Of a stretch of DNA of 64,000 bases, positions 27,295-35,616 are shown piece by piece. Source of the DNA: Candidatus Bathyoplasma sp. NZ. GTDB lineage: Bacteria > Bacillota_I > Bacilli_A > MAG-NZ. A program made the translations under genes and the position numbers. Each line of letters begins with the position of its first letter. The first letter of the stretch is position 1. The notes under the pieces were generated by a model that was given only the letters and a program-made list of their open reading frames with translations, was not told where the DNA came from and did not search any database. The stretch lies in NCBI GenBank assembly GCA_013332095.1, contig JABENI010000004.1:62001-126000 (forward strand), given 5' to 3'.

Positions 27295-28654
27295 CCACTT
27301 TGATTTTTAAATTTTCCAGATCTTTTTTTATATTTTGATTATTATTTTGACCAACTTCAATTTTATGATAAGAACTCATTATCGTAGAATGGTCTCTATT
27401 ATTAAAGAATTTACCAATTTTTGCATAAGGAATATTATATTTTGTTCTAATTAAATAAATTGATATTTGTCTAGGATAGACAAACTCACTTTTTCTTGAG
27501 GGACCGATGATACTACTAATCGTTATATTGAAATAACTGCATACAATTTCTAATAAATTGGAAATTTTATTTGAATTATCAGTTACTACTTCTAATTCAT
27601 CGTTGCAAATAATAGATGCCAAATATTCCAGAGTAACTTTAGGAGTTAATTTTTGGTCTAAGTCCATTGAGTTGCAAAATAGTACTCTATTTAGTGCTCC
27701 TTCTAATTCTCGAACGTTGTCTTTGAAGTTTTCGGCAATGGTTTTCAATACTTCATAAGAAATTTCATTTTCATTGATTAAATTAATGGAAACTTTTCTT
27801 TTTAAAATTTCTATTCGATGTTCTAAATCGGGGGCAAGAATATCAGCAGACATTCCCCAACTAAATCTAGATGTAAGACGCTCCATAATATTTTTTAACT
27901 CTGCGGAAGGCCGATCACTAGTTATTACTATTTGTTTATTTTCTTGATGCATTAGTTCAAATATTTTGAAAAATTCTTCCTGAGTTTTAGTTTTATTAGC
28001 TAAAAATTGAATGTCATCAACTAGTAAAATGTCATAATTTCGATATTTATTTTTAAATGACTGATAACTTTTATTCTGAGCAGCATTCGCATAATCTTCA
28101 ATAAAGTCTTGTGTTTTAACATAAAGTACTTTCATTGAGTAATTACTTTCAATGATGTAATTTCCAATTGATTGCATTAAATGTGTTTTTCCAATTCCAA
28201 CTTTACCGAAAATGTAGAACGGATTAGCTAATTGACCGGGGTTATCAGCTACTTTAATAGCAGTGGTAACTGCTAATCGATTGTTTTTACCTGGAACATA
28301 ATTTCTAAAAGTATAAGTTTGATTTAAGTTGCTGGAATTTATTGATTCTAAATCAATTAGTAGATTATTATCAGTTGTCTCTTTTTGTTCTTTTATATAT
28401 TCACTTTCTGTTAAAAATTTAAATCTTACGAAATCCGCTGAAATTGTAGTAGTAAAATTATTTATATTATTAAGATAAAGTTTATCAATTTTGTTTTTAA
28501 TATAATTGTTAGGGACTTGTAAAATAATAGTGTTATTATTTGAACCAATAACATCGTTAATCTCGTTAAAATAATTATTGTATGAATTTAAACCAATAGT
28601 AGATTTAAGATGTTGTTTAGTTTTTTTCCATAGATCTAAATGATTATTTAACAT
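27287..28654 (-). CDS. dnaA: Chromosomal replication initiator DnaA
   Basis: AAA+ initiator that binds DnaA boxes and opens oriC. The 455-aa protein has domain I, a short variable linker, the AAA+ core with GKVGIGKTHLMQSIGN, ILLVDDIQFLANK and the arginine-finger region, and the domain IV signature NNRDHSTIMSSYHKI. Length is typical. The start ATG at 28654 follows AAAAGGGGAAATTATAA. The gene faces away from oriC at 28655-29027, and the box TTATCCACA in that region supports self-consistent origin architecture. Confidence 0.97.
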   Translation of the reverse strand: MLNNHLDLWKKTKQHLKSTIGLNSYNNYFNEINDVIGSNNNTIILQVPNNYIKNKIDKLYLNNINNFTTTISADFVRFKFLTESEYIKEQKETTDNNLLIDLESINSSNLNQTYTFRNYVPGKNNRLAVTTAIKVADNPGQLANPFYIFGKVGIGKTHLMQSIGNYIIESNYSMKVLYVKTQDFIEDYANAAQNKSYQSFKNKYRNYDILLVDDIQFLANKTKTQEEFFKIFELMHQENKQIVITSDRPSAELKNIMERLTSRFSWGMSADILAPDLEHRIEILKRKVSINLINENEISYEVLKTIAENFKDNVRELEGALNRVLFCNSMDLDQKLTPKVTLEYLASIICNDELEVVTDNSNKISNLLEIVCSYFNITISSIIGPSRKSEFVYPRQISIYLIRTKYNIPYAKIGKFFNNRDHSTIMSSYHKIEVGQNNNQNIKKDLENLKIKVEN

Positions 28655-28738
28655 TTATAATTTCCCCTTTTTTATTATTTGCTTACATAAGATATTAACA
28701 CAAAATAGTTTATAAAAAAACAAAAAGTAATACACATA

Positions 28739-28868
28739 AATTGGGGAAAACTTTTTAAAAAAAGCAAAATATGTCGATAAATTGTGGATAAAAATTGTTT
28801 TTTTAACTATATTTAGTGGAAAAAATTAATTTCCCCCAAAAATTAACCATAAATAGTTTTCCCCAATT
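28739..28868. repeat. 14-bp inverted repeat bracketing the oriC DnaA box
   Basis: Perfect inverse copies AATTGGGGAAAACT and AGTTTTCCCCAATT, 102 bp apart. The core TTTTCCCCA is two or three changes from TTATCCACA, so each arm may be a divergent DnaA box or an independent origin element. Confidence 0.7.
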
Positions 28869-28963
28869 GGATAAAAAAAACTTTTGAAAAGATATTTTTT
28901 GTTAACATTTTGTCACCAAAAAAGGTAAAATATTTTCTTGAACAATTACAAATAAAAAAAACA

Positions 28964-28992
28964 TTGACTTTTAGTTAATATTCTGAAATAAT
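28964..28992 (+). promoter_or_regulatory. Promoter of rpmH
   Basis: TTGACT (28964-28969), 17-nt spacer, AATAAT (28987-28992), ending 35 nt before the rpmH start codon. Confidence 0.6.
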
Positions 28993-29027
28993 AGATGTAC
29001 AACTGTTTGTGATTAGGAGGTGTCTTT

Positions 29028-29162
29028 ATGAAAAGAACATATCAACCAAATACTCGTAAAAGAGCTAAAACTCATGGTTTTAGAGCAAGAATGTCTACTC
29101 CAACAGGACGTAATGTTTTGAAGAGAAGACGTGCAAAAGGTAGAAAAAGATTAACAGTATAA
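29028..29162 (+). CDS. rpmH: 50S ribosomal protein L34
   Basis: A 44-aa, highly basic protein with the full L34 signature: [31 protein letters not shown] and [13 protein letters not shown]. It begins at the ATG at 29028, 6 nt after GGAGGTGT. It is the first gene to the right of oriC and lies on the leading strand, as in nearly all bacteria. A terminator hairpin stands between it and rnpA. Confidence 0.97.
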   Translation: MKRTYQPNTRKRAKTHGFRARMSTPTGRNVLKRRRAKGRKRLTV

Positions 29163-29184
29163 AAAAAATATTATTACTCGTACA

Positions 29185-29216
29185 ACTTGGAAAAAAACAA
29201 TTTCAAGTTTTTTTTA
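29185..29216 (+). terminator. Terminator-like hairpin between rpmH and rnpA
   Basis: ACTTG (29185-29189) with AAA pairs with TTT and CAAGT (29204-29208); eight T follow and run to within 2 nt of the rnpA ATG. Confidence 0.65.
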
Positions 29217-29217
29217 T

Positions 29218-29571
29218 ATGAAAAAACGTTTCAGAATTAAGAAAAATAAAGAAATCTTAAAAGTTTTAAGTAATAAACGGACAGTTGGAGATAAAAATTT
29301 TGTAATTTATCTAAAAGAAAGTAAATTAAGTGATTTTAGATATGCTATTTCTATAAGTAAAAAATATGGAAATGCTCCAGAAAGAAACTTGATGAAACGA
29401 AGAATAAAAGATATTATTACAAGAGAAAAAATTAACATTAAAACGAAAGATTTTTTTATAATAATAAAAGTGAGTGCTAAAAAATTGAGTTACGAAGAGA
29501 TAAGAAAAAATATTATTAAATTATTAGTGAGAGCTAATATCATTGGAGAGGAAAATCATGAAAAAATTTAA
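29218..29571 (+). CDS. rnpA: Ribonuclease P protein component
   Basis: Protein subunit of RNase P, which trims tRNA 5' leaders. The 117-aa basic protein has FRIKKNKEILKVL, the central ISISKKYGNAPERNLMKRRIKDII block containing the RNR-type motif (RNLMKR), and a typical C-terminal helix. No Shine-Dalgarno sequence precedes the ATG; the preceding 30 nt form a hairpin with a T tract. Either the start is served by internal or leaderless initiation, or readthrough from rpmH supplies the message. The end overlaps yidC by 14 nt. Confidence 0.95.
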   Translation: MKKRFRIKKNKEILKVLSNKRTVGDKNFVIYLKESKLSDFRYAISISKKYGNAPERNLMKRRIKDIITREKINIKTKDFFIIIKVSAKKLSYEEIRKNIIKLLVRANIIGEENHEKI

Positions 29572-30430
29572 TTTCATTTTACTAGTTGTAATAGCTACTG
29601 TTCTATTGAGTGGCTGTACTTCAAAAGAGAGTTTAGAAAGTGCAATTCTATTTGAAGGGGGAGTATTCACCAAGTTTTTTGTATATCCCGTTGCTTTACT
29701 ATTATACAGTAGTACAAAATTATTAGGGGCAAACTACTTTTTAGGAATATTAGTGACTACTCTAGTTGTTCGTACACTTGGGTGGCCTATCTACGCTAAG
29801 ACTAATGATATGTCACTTAAAATGCAAGCAATGCAACCTGAACAAGCTAAAATTCAAGCTAAATATGCCGGGAAAACGGATAACAACTCTAAAGCGAACA
29901 TGCAAAAAGAAACTTTAGAACTTTATAAAAAATACGGTCTTAATCCACTAGGTTGTCTATTACCGTTTTTACAAATGCCAATTTTCATCGCTGTTTATCA
30001 AGCGATTAGCAGATTACCAAATAACATTGGTACGGGGTTTTTAGATCTAGAAATAATAAATGCTCAGACAACAATATTTGGCTTGGATTTATTAGATTTG
30101 ACCAAAAATAATATTTCAGGAAATATATTTTATTCGATAGTTCCTATTTTAGTTGGGATAACAATGTTTCTGTTAACCTATTTAGGGCAAAAACGTTCTT
30201 CAAAAGCGCAAGCTAATGTCCCAGATTATAAAAAAAATCCGAAAGCAGACAGTATGAAAAAGCAAATGGCAATTATGATGTATGCCATGGTTGGAATGAT
30301 GGTATGGTTTACATATATATCAGCATCAGCATTAGGTGTATATTGGATAATTGCAAATACTTATCAAATTTTGCAAACTTCATTAGGTTATCTTAAGATG
30401 GATAAAAAATTAGAAAGTTTTAAAAAATAA
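29558..30430 (+). CDS. yidC: Membrane protein insertase YidC/OxaA (lipoprotein type)
   Basis: Inserts and folds membrane proteins with or without SecYEG. The 290-aa precursor has a lipoprotein signal with lipobox LLSGC (cysteine 20), then five membrane segments; the conserved core has LGCLLPFLQMPIFIAVYQAI and the C-terminal ALGVYWIIANTYQI. Length matches the firmicute SpoIIIJ/YqjG class, one paralogue of which is needed in sporulation. The ATG at 29558 follows GGAGAGGAAAATC. It overlaps rnpA by 14 nt and jag by 1 nt. Confidence 0.95.
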   Translation: MKKFNFILLVVIATVLLSGCTSKESLESAILFEGGVFTKFFVYPVALLLYSSTKLLGANYFLGILVTTLVVRTLGWPIYAKTNDMSLKMQAMQPEQAKIQAKYAGKTDNNSKANMQKETLELYKKYGLNPLGCLLPFLQMPIFIAVYQAISRLPNNIGTGFLDLEIINAQTTIFGLDLLDLTKNNISGNIFYSIVPILVGITMFLLTYLGQKRSSKAQANVPDYKKNPKADSMKKQMAIMMYAMVGMMVWFTYISASALGVYWIIANTYQILQTSLGYLKMDKKLESFKK

Positions 30431-31041
30431 TGAGAACGATGGAAATTGAAGTTAGAAGTATTGAAAGCGCGTTGATTGCCGCAGAAGAACAATTAAGAGT
30501 GAATAGAAAATATTTAAAAACGGAAATTATTAAAGAAAAAAGAACATTTTTAGGAAAAAAAAAATTAATAGTAAAAGTAATAGTTGAAACAGATTTTAAA
30601 AACTTAATTTATAATTATTTAGTGTCAATTTTAGATAGTATGGAAATAAAATATAGCGTTGATATAAAAGAATTAGATAATTCAACTGGATTTTATATCG
30701 AAACTGAGAATAACCCTCTACTAATCGGAAAAGAAGGAAGAACTTTAAAAGCCTTGCAAAGTTTATGTAAAAAAATTGCAAATATTTACTTTGAAGAAAA
30801 AATAAATTTTACAGTTGATGTTGGTGGATATAAAGAAATGAGAATGTTACATTTAGAAATGTTAGCTACTAAAACGGCTAAAGAAGTAATGAGAAGTAAG
30901 ATTCCGACTAAATTAGATCCGATGAATAGTTATGAAAGAAGAGTTATTCATGCTAAATTAAGCGAGTGGCGCGATGTGCTCACAGAATCGATTGGCATAG
31001 ATCCGAATCGTTGCTTAATTATTAAACCTAAAGCAAAATAG
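30430..31041 (+). CDS. jag: Jag/KhpB RNA-binding protein (Jag-N, KH, R3H domains)
   Basis: Single-stranded RNA-binding protein of the SpoIIIJ-associated family. The 203-aa protein has an N-terminal Jag-N domain (MEIEVRSIESALIAAEEQL, FLGKKK), a KH domain with NNPLLIGKEGRTLKALQSL, and a C-terminal R3H domain with MNSYERRVIHAKL. The ATG overlaps the yidC stop (TAATG), so translation is coupled; a second in-frame ATG follows three codons later. A terminator ends this operon; mnmE and mnmG, which often follow, are absent. Confidence 0.94.
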   Translation: MRTMEIEVRSIESALIAAEEQLRVNRKYLKTEIIKEKRTFLGKKKLIVKVIVETDFKNLIYNYLVSILDSMEIKYSVDIKELDNSTGFYIETENNPLLIGKEGRTLKALQSLCKKIANIYFEEKINFTVDVGGYKEMRMLHLEMLATKTAKEVMRSKIPTKLDPMNSYERRVIHAKLSEWRDVLTESIGIDPNRCLIIKPKAK

Positions 31042-31065
31042 AGGATAATAACTCTATTTTTTTTT
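31035..31065 (+). terminator. Rho-independent terminator of the rpmH-jag operon
   Basis: AAAATAGAG (31035-31043) pairs with CTCTATTTT (31052-31060), followed by further T. It overlaps the jag stop. Confidence 0.8.
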
Positions 31066-31121
31066 GGAAAAAATAAAAAATATTGTCTAAAATTAATAAA
31101 AAGACCATCTAAGGAGTTTCA

Positions 31122-31244
31122 ATCAAATTAACTTACGATTATGGAATTGTAGCAGTTAATGATATAATCATGAGCAGAGTGCACAAAAATATTTTAGCAA
31201 AAAAAGTAATCGGAAATAAAATAGATATTTATTATAAGGAGTAA
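31122..31244 (+). other. Possible small ORF with AUC start, upstream of rmuC
   Basis: TAAGGAG (31110-31116) is followed after 5 nt by an in-frame ATC opening a 40-codon frame, (I)KLTYDYGIVAVNDIIMS and on to IDIYYKE, whose stop overlaps the rmuC ribosome-binding site. Composition looks protein-like. There is no ATG, GTG or TTG at the expected place; an internal ATG at 31170 would give 24 residues. Either AUC initiates, or an ATG was lost and the gene is dying. The protein is not recognised. Confidence 0.35.
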
Positions 31245-31249
31245 AAAAA

Positions 31250-32458
31250 ATGGATGCTGGGCAAATAGTTCTACTAATATTAGGAGTAATTGTAGTAGTA
31301 ATGCAAGTTTTGATTTTGAATAAAAAAAATGATTATAGCAATTTAAATAATGGGATAAGCAAAAATTTAAACGAGAATAAGTTTGAAATAGAAAAGGTAA
31401 TGTTGAGTTTCAAAGACCAATTAACAACACAGTTAAATAGAGAATACGGAGAATTAAAGTTATCTATAAATAAAAACATTTCGGAGAACAATGAAAAAAT
31501 AAATCGAGAAATTGTAAATTTTAAAGATAATTTTAGTAAAAATTTGACTGCTGATTTTAAGAGCTTAAACGATGAATTAGAAAAAAGACTGACTAAGATA
31601 AATGATAAAGTTGAAGAGCGATTAAACGAAGGATTTAAAAAAACAACAGAAACATTCAACAATATTTTGGAAAGAATTAGTAAAATTGATGAGGCTCAAA
31701 AGAATATTGAAAAATTGTCAGTAGATATTGTCGATTTACAATCAGTCTTGACTGATAAAAAATCGCGAGGAACTTTCGGTGAAGTTCAATTAAACCAAAT
31801 ATTGCAAAGTATTTTTGGAGATAATAATAAGAAAATTTATGAATTGCAAAAATCTTTCAGTAATGGAACGATTGTCGATGCCGTAATTTATGCCCCTGAG
31901 CCATTAGGTATGGTGTCGATAGATTCAAAGTTTCCCTTAGAAAATTACCGTAAAATGATCGATAAAACCCTAGAAGAAACGTTAAGAACTACCTATACTA
32001 AAAAATTTGTTACAGATGTTAAAAAACATATTGATGATATTAGTACTAAATATATTATTTCTGGAGAAACTAGCGAACAGGCGATTATGTTTATTCCAGC
32101 TGAAGCAGTATTTGCCGAAATTAACGCCTATCACGATGGAATTGCAACTTATGCGCAAAAGCGAAAAGTTGCTTTGACATCACCGACTACGCTAATGAGC
32201 ATGTTAACAATTATCCAAGCAGTACTAAAAGATATTGAAAGAGGAAAATATGCTAGAGAAATTCAAATAGAATTAGAAAAGTTAGGTAGTGAGTTTAACA
32301 GATATAAAGAAAGATGGGACAAATTACAAAAAAATATTAATACGGTAAGTGAATCTGTAAAAGCAATTCATACTACGACTGGAAAAATTAGTAATAGATT
32401 TGAAAGTATATCAAAAGTTCAAATTGATGAAAAAGAAGTTGACAAAATAAATGAGTAA
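31250..32458 (+). CDS. rmuC: DNA recombination protein RmuC family
   Basis: RmuC proteins limit recombination at inverted repeats and have a predicted endonuclease-like core. The 402-aa protein has one N-terminal membrane helix (residues 6-23), a long coiled coil (about 30-165), then the RmuC core with SRGTFGEVQLNQIL, VDAVIYAP, SIDSKFPLENY, and a second coiled coil at the end. The start follows AAGGAGTAAAAAAA. A promoter for the downstream T-box lies inside its last codons. Confidence 0.93.
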   Translation: MDAGQIVLLILGVIVVVMQVLILNKKNDYSNLNNGISKNLNENKFEIEKVMLSFKDQLTTQLNREYGELKLSINKNISENNEKINREIVNFKDNFSKNLTADFKSLNDELEKRLTKINDKVEERLNEGFKKTTETFNNILERISKIDEAQKNIEKLSVDIVDLQSVLTDKKSRGTFGEVQLNQILQSIFGDNNKKIYELQKSFSNGTIVDAVIYAPEPLGMVSIDSKFPLENYRKMIDKTLEETLRTTYTKKFVTDVKKHIDDISTKYIISGETSEQAIMFIPAEAVFAEINAYHDGIATYAQKRKVALTSPTTLMSMLTIIQAVLKDIERGKYAREIQIELEKLGSEFNRYKERWDKLQKNINTVSESVKAIHTTTGKISNRFESISKVQIDEKEVDKINE

Positions 32459-32466
32459 TGTATAAT
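32439..32466 (+). promoter_or_regulatory. Promoter of the T-box/asnS transcript
   Basis: TTGACA (32439-32444), a 16-nt spacer and TATAAT (32461-32466); both hexamers are consensus. The -35 lies within the final codons of rmuC. Confidence 0.8.
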
Positions 32467-32472
32467 CTAAAT

Positions 32473-32710
32473 ACAAGGCAGAGATTAACCGAGTAATTTT
32501 AAATGAGTTTTTAAGCGAGTTGAAGATGGTGAAAGTTCAATAGACAATTTAAAAGGAAAAACAGTTAGGAGCCGTTGAAAGAAATAGTTTAAACTTTAGT
32601 AGAATCAACCGTAGACCTTGCGTTAAAAGGAAAAGAGTGCGTAAATTTATTTGCGAACTAAGGTGGTACCGCGAATTTTTTCGTCCTTAGAAATAAGGAC
32701 GTTTTTTTTA
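32473..32710 (+). promoter_or_regulatory. T-box leader controlling asnS
   Basis: A tRNA-sensing leader of about 240 nt. It contains the T-box sequence AAGGTGGTACCGCG (32660-32673) and the terminator CGTCCTTA/TAAGGACG (32682-32701) followed by nine T. The T-box bulge pairs with the free 3' end of uncharged tRNA and prevents termination. The stem I region shows the AUGGUGAAAG distal-loop motif near 32526-32535. A candidate specifier AAC (Asn), followed by A, lies on the 3' side of stem I near 32560, consistent with asparagine, but I did not fold the leader. Confidence 0.9.
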
Positions 32711-32722
32711 TGGGAGGAAAAA

Positions 32723-34117
32723 ATGGAAACAGTAAGAAAACTTTATCGAGAAACTGAAAGTTACAAAGAAAAAGAAATTATTTTAAACGGATGGATTAGA
32801 AATAATCGTGCTCAAAAAGCATTTGGGTTTATCGATTTGCACGATGGAACTTTTTTTAAAACAGTACAGGTAGTTTATGAAAATGAACTTATCGCTAATT
32901 TTAATGATGTATCTAAATTTAGAGTTGGTAGCAGTATTAAAATCAAAGGGAAATTAGTATTAACACCTGGATCAAAACAACCTTTTGAAATAAAAGCGAT
33001 AGAAGTTGTTTTACTAGGGAATAGCGAAGAAAATTTCCCCATTCAACCTAAGAGACACACTAAAGAATTTTTAAGAGAAGTGGCACATCTGCGTACTAGA
33101 ACAAATTTATTTAATGCGGTATTTAGAGTTAGAAGTTTAACCGCACATGCAATTCATGAATTTTTTCAAAATCAGGATTTCGTTTATGTACATACACCAA
33201 TTATTACTGAAAATGATGGTGAAGGGGCAGGAGAAATGTTTAGAGTAACAACTTTAAATTTAGACAATGTACCCAAAAACGAGCAAAATGAGGTTGATTA
33301 TAAACAGGACTTTTTTCAAATCCCAGCTAATTTAACAGTTACTGGACAACTGCACGTCGAGTCGTATTTGCCAGCGTTTAGAAATGTCTATACTTTTGGA
33401 CCTACTTTTAGAAGTGAAAATTCCAATACTAAAATTCATGCAGCAGAATTTTGGATGATTGAGCCTGAAATAGCATTTGGAAATCTCGATGATAATATGG
33501 ATTTGGCAGAAGATATGATTAAATACGTAATAAATTATATATTAGAAAAAGCACCAGAGGAGATGGAATTTTTCAATAAATTTGTCGATAAAGGATTGTT
33601 GGCGAAGTTGGCTAAAGTAGTTAATTCAAAATTTATGAAAATAACTCATGAAGAATCGATTAATGTTTTAATTGCAGCGATGGAAAAAGGTCAAAAATTT
33701 GAAATTTTACCAAAACAAGGTGAAGATTTAGCTACTGAGCACGAGAAATTTTTAGTAAATCATTTTGATGGACCGGTTTATGTCATAAACTGGCCTAAAG
33801 GAATAAAAGCATTTTACATGCGTTTAAACGATGATGGAAAGACAGTTGCGGCAATGGATTTATTAGTACCTCAAGCAGGAGAATTAGTTGGAGGTAGTCA
33901 AAGAGAAGAGAGAATTGATAAATTAATTGACAGAATGGATGAGTTAGGAGTATCTAAAAAAGATTTAGATTGGTATTTAGATACTAGAAGATACGGTAAA
34001 GTAATTCATTCAGGTTATGGTATTGGCTTTGAAAGGCTAGTAATGTATTTAACAGGTATGGAAAATATTAGAGATGTTATTCCCTTTCCTAGAACGGTTA
34101 AAAATTGCAAATATTAA
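32723..34117 (+). CDS. asnS: Asparaginyl-tRNA synthetase
   Basis: Class IIb synthetase. The 464-aa protein has an N-terminal OB-fold anticodon-binding domain (GWIRNNRAQKAFGFIDLHDG), motif 1 around HTPIITENDGEGAGEMF, motif 2 with FGPTFRSENSNTKIHAAEFWMIEPE, and motif 3 YGIGFERLVMYLTGMENIRD. The ATG at 32723 follows TGGGAGGAAAAA; longer in-frame reading would enter the T-box terminator. The presence of asnS argues for direct Asn-tRNA charging. It is regulated by the upstream T-box. Confidence 0.97.
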   Translation: METVRKLYRETESYKEKEIILNGWIRNNRAQKAFGFIDLHDGTFFKTVQVVYENELIANFNDVSKFRVGSSIKIKGKLVLTPGSKQPFEIKAIEVVLLGNSEENFPIQPKRHTKEFLREVAHLRTRTNLFNAVFRVRSLTAHAIHEFFQNQDFVYVHTPIITENDGEGAGEMFRVTTLNLDNVPKNEQNEVDYKQDFFQIPANLTVTGQLHVESYLPAFRNVYTFGPTFRSENSNTKIHAAEFWMIEPEIAFGNLDDNMDLAEDMIKYVINYILEKAPEEMEFFNKFVDKGLLAKLAKVVNSKFMKITHEESINVLIAAMEKGQKFEILPKQGEDLATEHEKFLVNHFDGPVYVINWPKGIKAFYMRLNDDGKTVAAMDLLVPQAGELVGGSQREERIDKLIDRMDELGVSKKDLDWYLDTRRYGKVIHSGYGIGFERLVMYLTGMENIRDVIPFPRTVKNCKY

Positions 34118-34120
34118 TAT

Positions 34121-34156
34121 AAAAAAAGCACTCAATTTAGTTATTGAGTGTTTTTT
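34121..34156. terminator. Bidirectional terminator between asnS and gcvPB
   Basis: GCACTCAAT (34128-34136) and ATTGAGTGT (34143-34151) form the stem; A and T tracts on each side allow use from both converging genes. Confidence 0.85.
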
Positions 34157-34169
34157 ATTTATTTAGATA

Positions 34170-35615
34170 TTAATAAGTTCTATCTACCCATCTTAATTGG
34201 GGGTCTCTAGCCGCCGTCGCTTCATCTACTCTTCTGACCGGAGTGTTAAGAGGAGAATTTTTTAGTAATTCTGGATCTTCTTTAGCTTCTTTAGCAATTT
34301 GGATCATCGCATCAATGAAACTGTCTAAGGTAGCTTTACTTTCCGTTTCAGTTGGTTCAATCATCATTGATTCTTTAAAGTTTAAAGGGAAATAAATCGT
34401 CGGAGCATGAAACCCTAAATCAAGTAATCTTTTAGCGACATCTAAAGTAGTTACTCCTGTTGATTTATCAATTAAGCCATCAAAGACAAATTCATGTTTA
34501 CAAAATTTATCAATCGGTAATAAATAATAGTCTTTTAGTCTAGCCATCACATAGTTAGCATTTAAGACAGCATTTTCGGAAACTTCTGTCAATCCATTTT
34601 TACCCATACATAAAATATAAGTATAAGCTCTGATTAAAATTGAATAATTACCATAGAATCCAGAAATTTGTCCGATTGAATTAGGTAAGTTATAATTTAA
34701 TTCAAACCTACCAGCTGTTTTCACAACTTCAGGGACAGGTAAAAACTCTGTTAAGTGTGCTAAAACACCTACCGGACCACTACCAGGACCACCACCACCG
34801 TGAGGAGTTGAGAATGTTTTATGTAAGTTTAAGTGGATGATATCAAATCCCATGTCACCAGGACGCGATTTCCCTAAAATGGCATTGGTATTAGCACCAT
34901 CATAGTATAATAATCCACCATTATCTTTGACGATTGTTTTGATTTCTTCAATTTCTGTTTCATAAATTCCTAACGTATTAGGATTAGTTAACATAATTCC
35001 AGCAACAGTGTCATCCATTGTTTCTTTCAAAGATTCAATATTAACAGTACCATCGAGATTAGAGGTAACCACTGCCACATCGTATCCGGCTACTGTTGCA
35101 CTCGCGGGGTTTGTACCATGTGCTGAGTCAGGAACGATAATTTTGGTTCTTTTTAAGTCACCATTTTTTTGGTGATATGCTTTCATAATCATCAATCCAA
35201 TCAATTCACCATGGGAACCGGCAAAAGGATTTAAAGACACTTTAGCCATACCAGTAATTTCACTCAATGCTCTTTCTAAGTTATACATTAATTCTAAAGA
35301 ACCTTGAGAAACTTCTTTACTAGCTAGAGGATGCATATTTACTAGCCAAGGGTGAGTAGCCATCGCTTCATTAATTTTTGGATTGTACTTCATCGTACAT
35401 GAGCCTAAAGGATAAAATCCAGTATCAACTCCGAAATTTTTGTTAGATAAATTAGTATAATGTCTAACTAATTCTGGTTCGCTTACTTCTGGAAATACTA
35501 ATTCACTCTCTCTTTTTAAACTACTGTCCATCTGATAATCATTGATAAATGATTTGGGTAAAGAGTAGGCCAATTTTGTCGGTTGAGATAACTCAAATAT
35601 TAATTTATTATACAT
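34170..35615 (-). CDS. gcvPB: Glycine dehydrogenase (decarboxylating) subunit 2
   Basis: PLP-binding half of the split P-protein of the glycine cleavage system, which decarboxylates glycine and passes the aminomethyl group to GcvH. The 481-aa protein has [10 protein letters not shown], the [10 protein letters not shown] motif, the PLP lysine in [18 protein letters not shown], and a conserved C-terminal domain. The start follows GGAGAGTTATAAT, 1-2 nt after gcvPA, and it closes the gcvT-gcvH-gcvPA-gcvPB operon. Confidence 0.96.
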   Translation of the reverse strand: MYNKLIFELSQPTKLAYSLPKSFINDYQMDSSLKRESELVFPEVSEPELVRHYTNLSNKNFGVDTGFYPLGSCTMKYNPKINEAMATHPWLVNMHPLASKEVSQGSLELMYNLERALSEITGMAKVSLNPFAGSHGELIGLMIMKAYHQKNGDLKRTKIIVPDSAHGTNPASATVAGYDVAVVTSNLDGTVNIESLKETMDDTVAGIMLTNPNTLGIYETEIEEIKTIVKDNGGLLYYDGANTNAILGKSRPGDMGFDIIHLNLHKTFSTPHGGGGPGSGPVGVLAHLTEFLPVPEVVKTAGRFELNYNLPNSIGQISGFYGNYSILIRAYTYILCMGKNGLTEVSENAVLNANYVMARLKDYYLLPIDKFCKHEFVFDGLIDKSTGVTTLDVAKRLLDLGFHAPTIYFPLNFKESMMIEPTETESKATLDSFIDAMIQIAKEAKEDPELLKNSPLNTPVRRVDEATAARDPQLRWVDRTY

Positions 35616-35616
35616 A

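Larger units (their letters stand above)
28655..29027. other. Putative replication origin (oriC)
   Basis: Gene-free, very AT-rich 373 bp between divergent dnaA and rpmH. It holds a consensus DnaA box TTATCCACA on the minus strand at 28783-28791 and a perfect 14-bp inverted repeat, AATTGGGGAAAACT (28739-28752) and AGTTTTCCCCAATT (28855-28868), bracketing that box. GTGGAAAA at 28816-28823 and similar motifs recur between the arms. Gene orientation switches here, as expected of a bidirectional origin. Confidence 0.8.

Noticed and set aside
28655-29027. Possible further DnaA boxes such as TTAACCATA (28843-28851).
   Set aside because: Two mismatches to TTATCCACA in a very AT-rich stretch are not distinguishable from chance.
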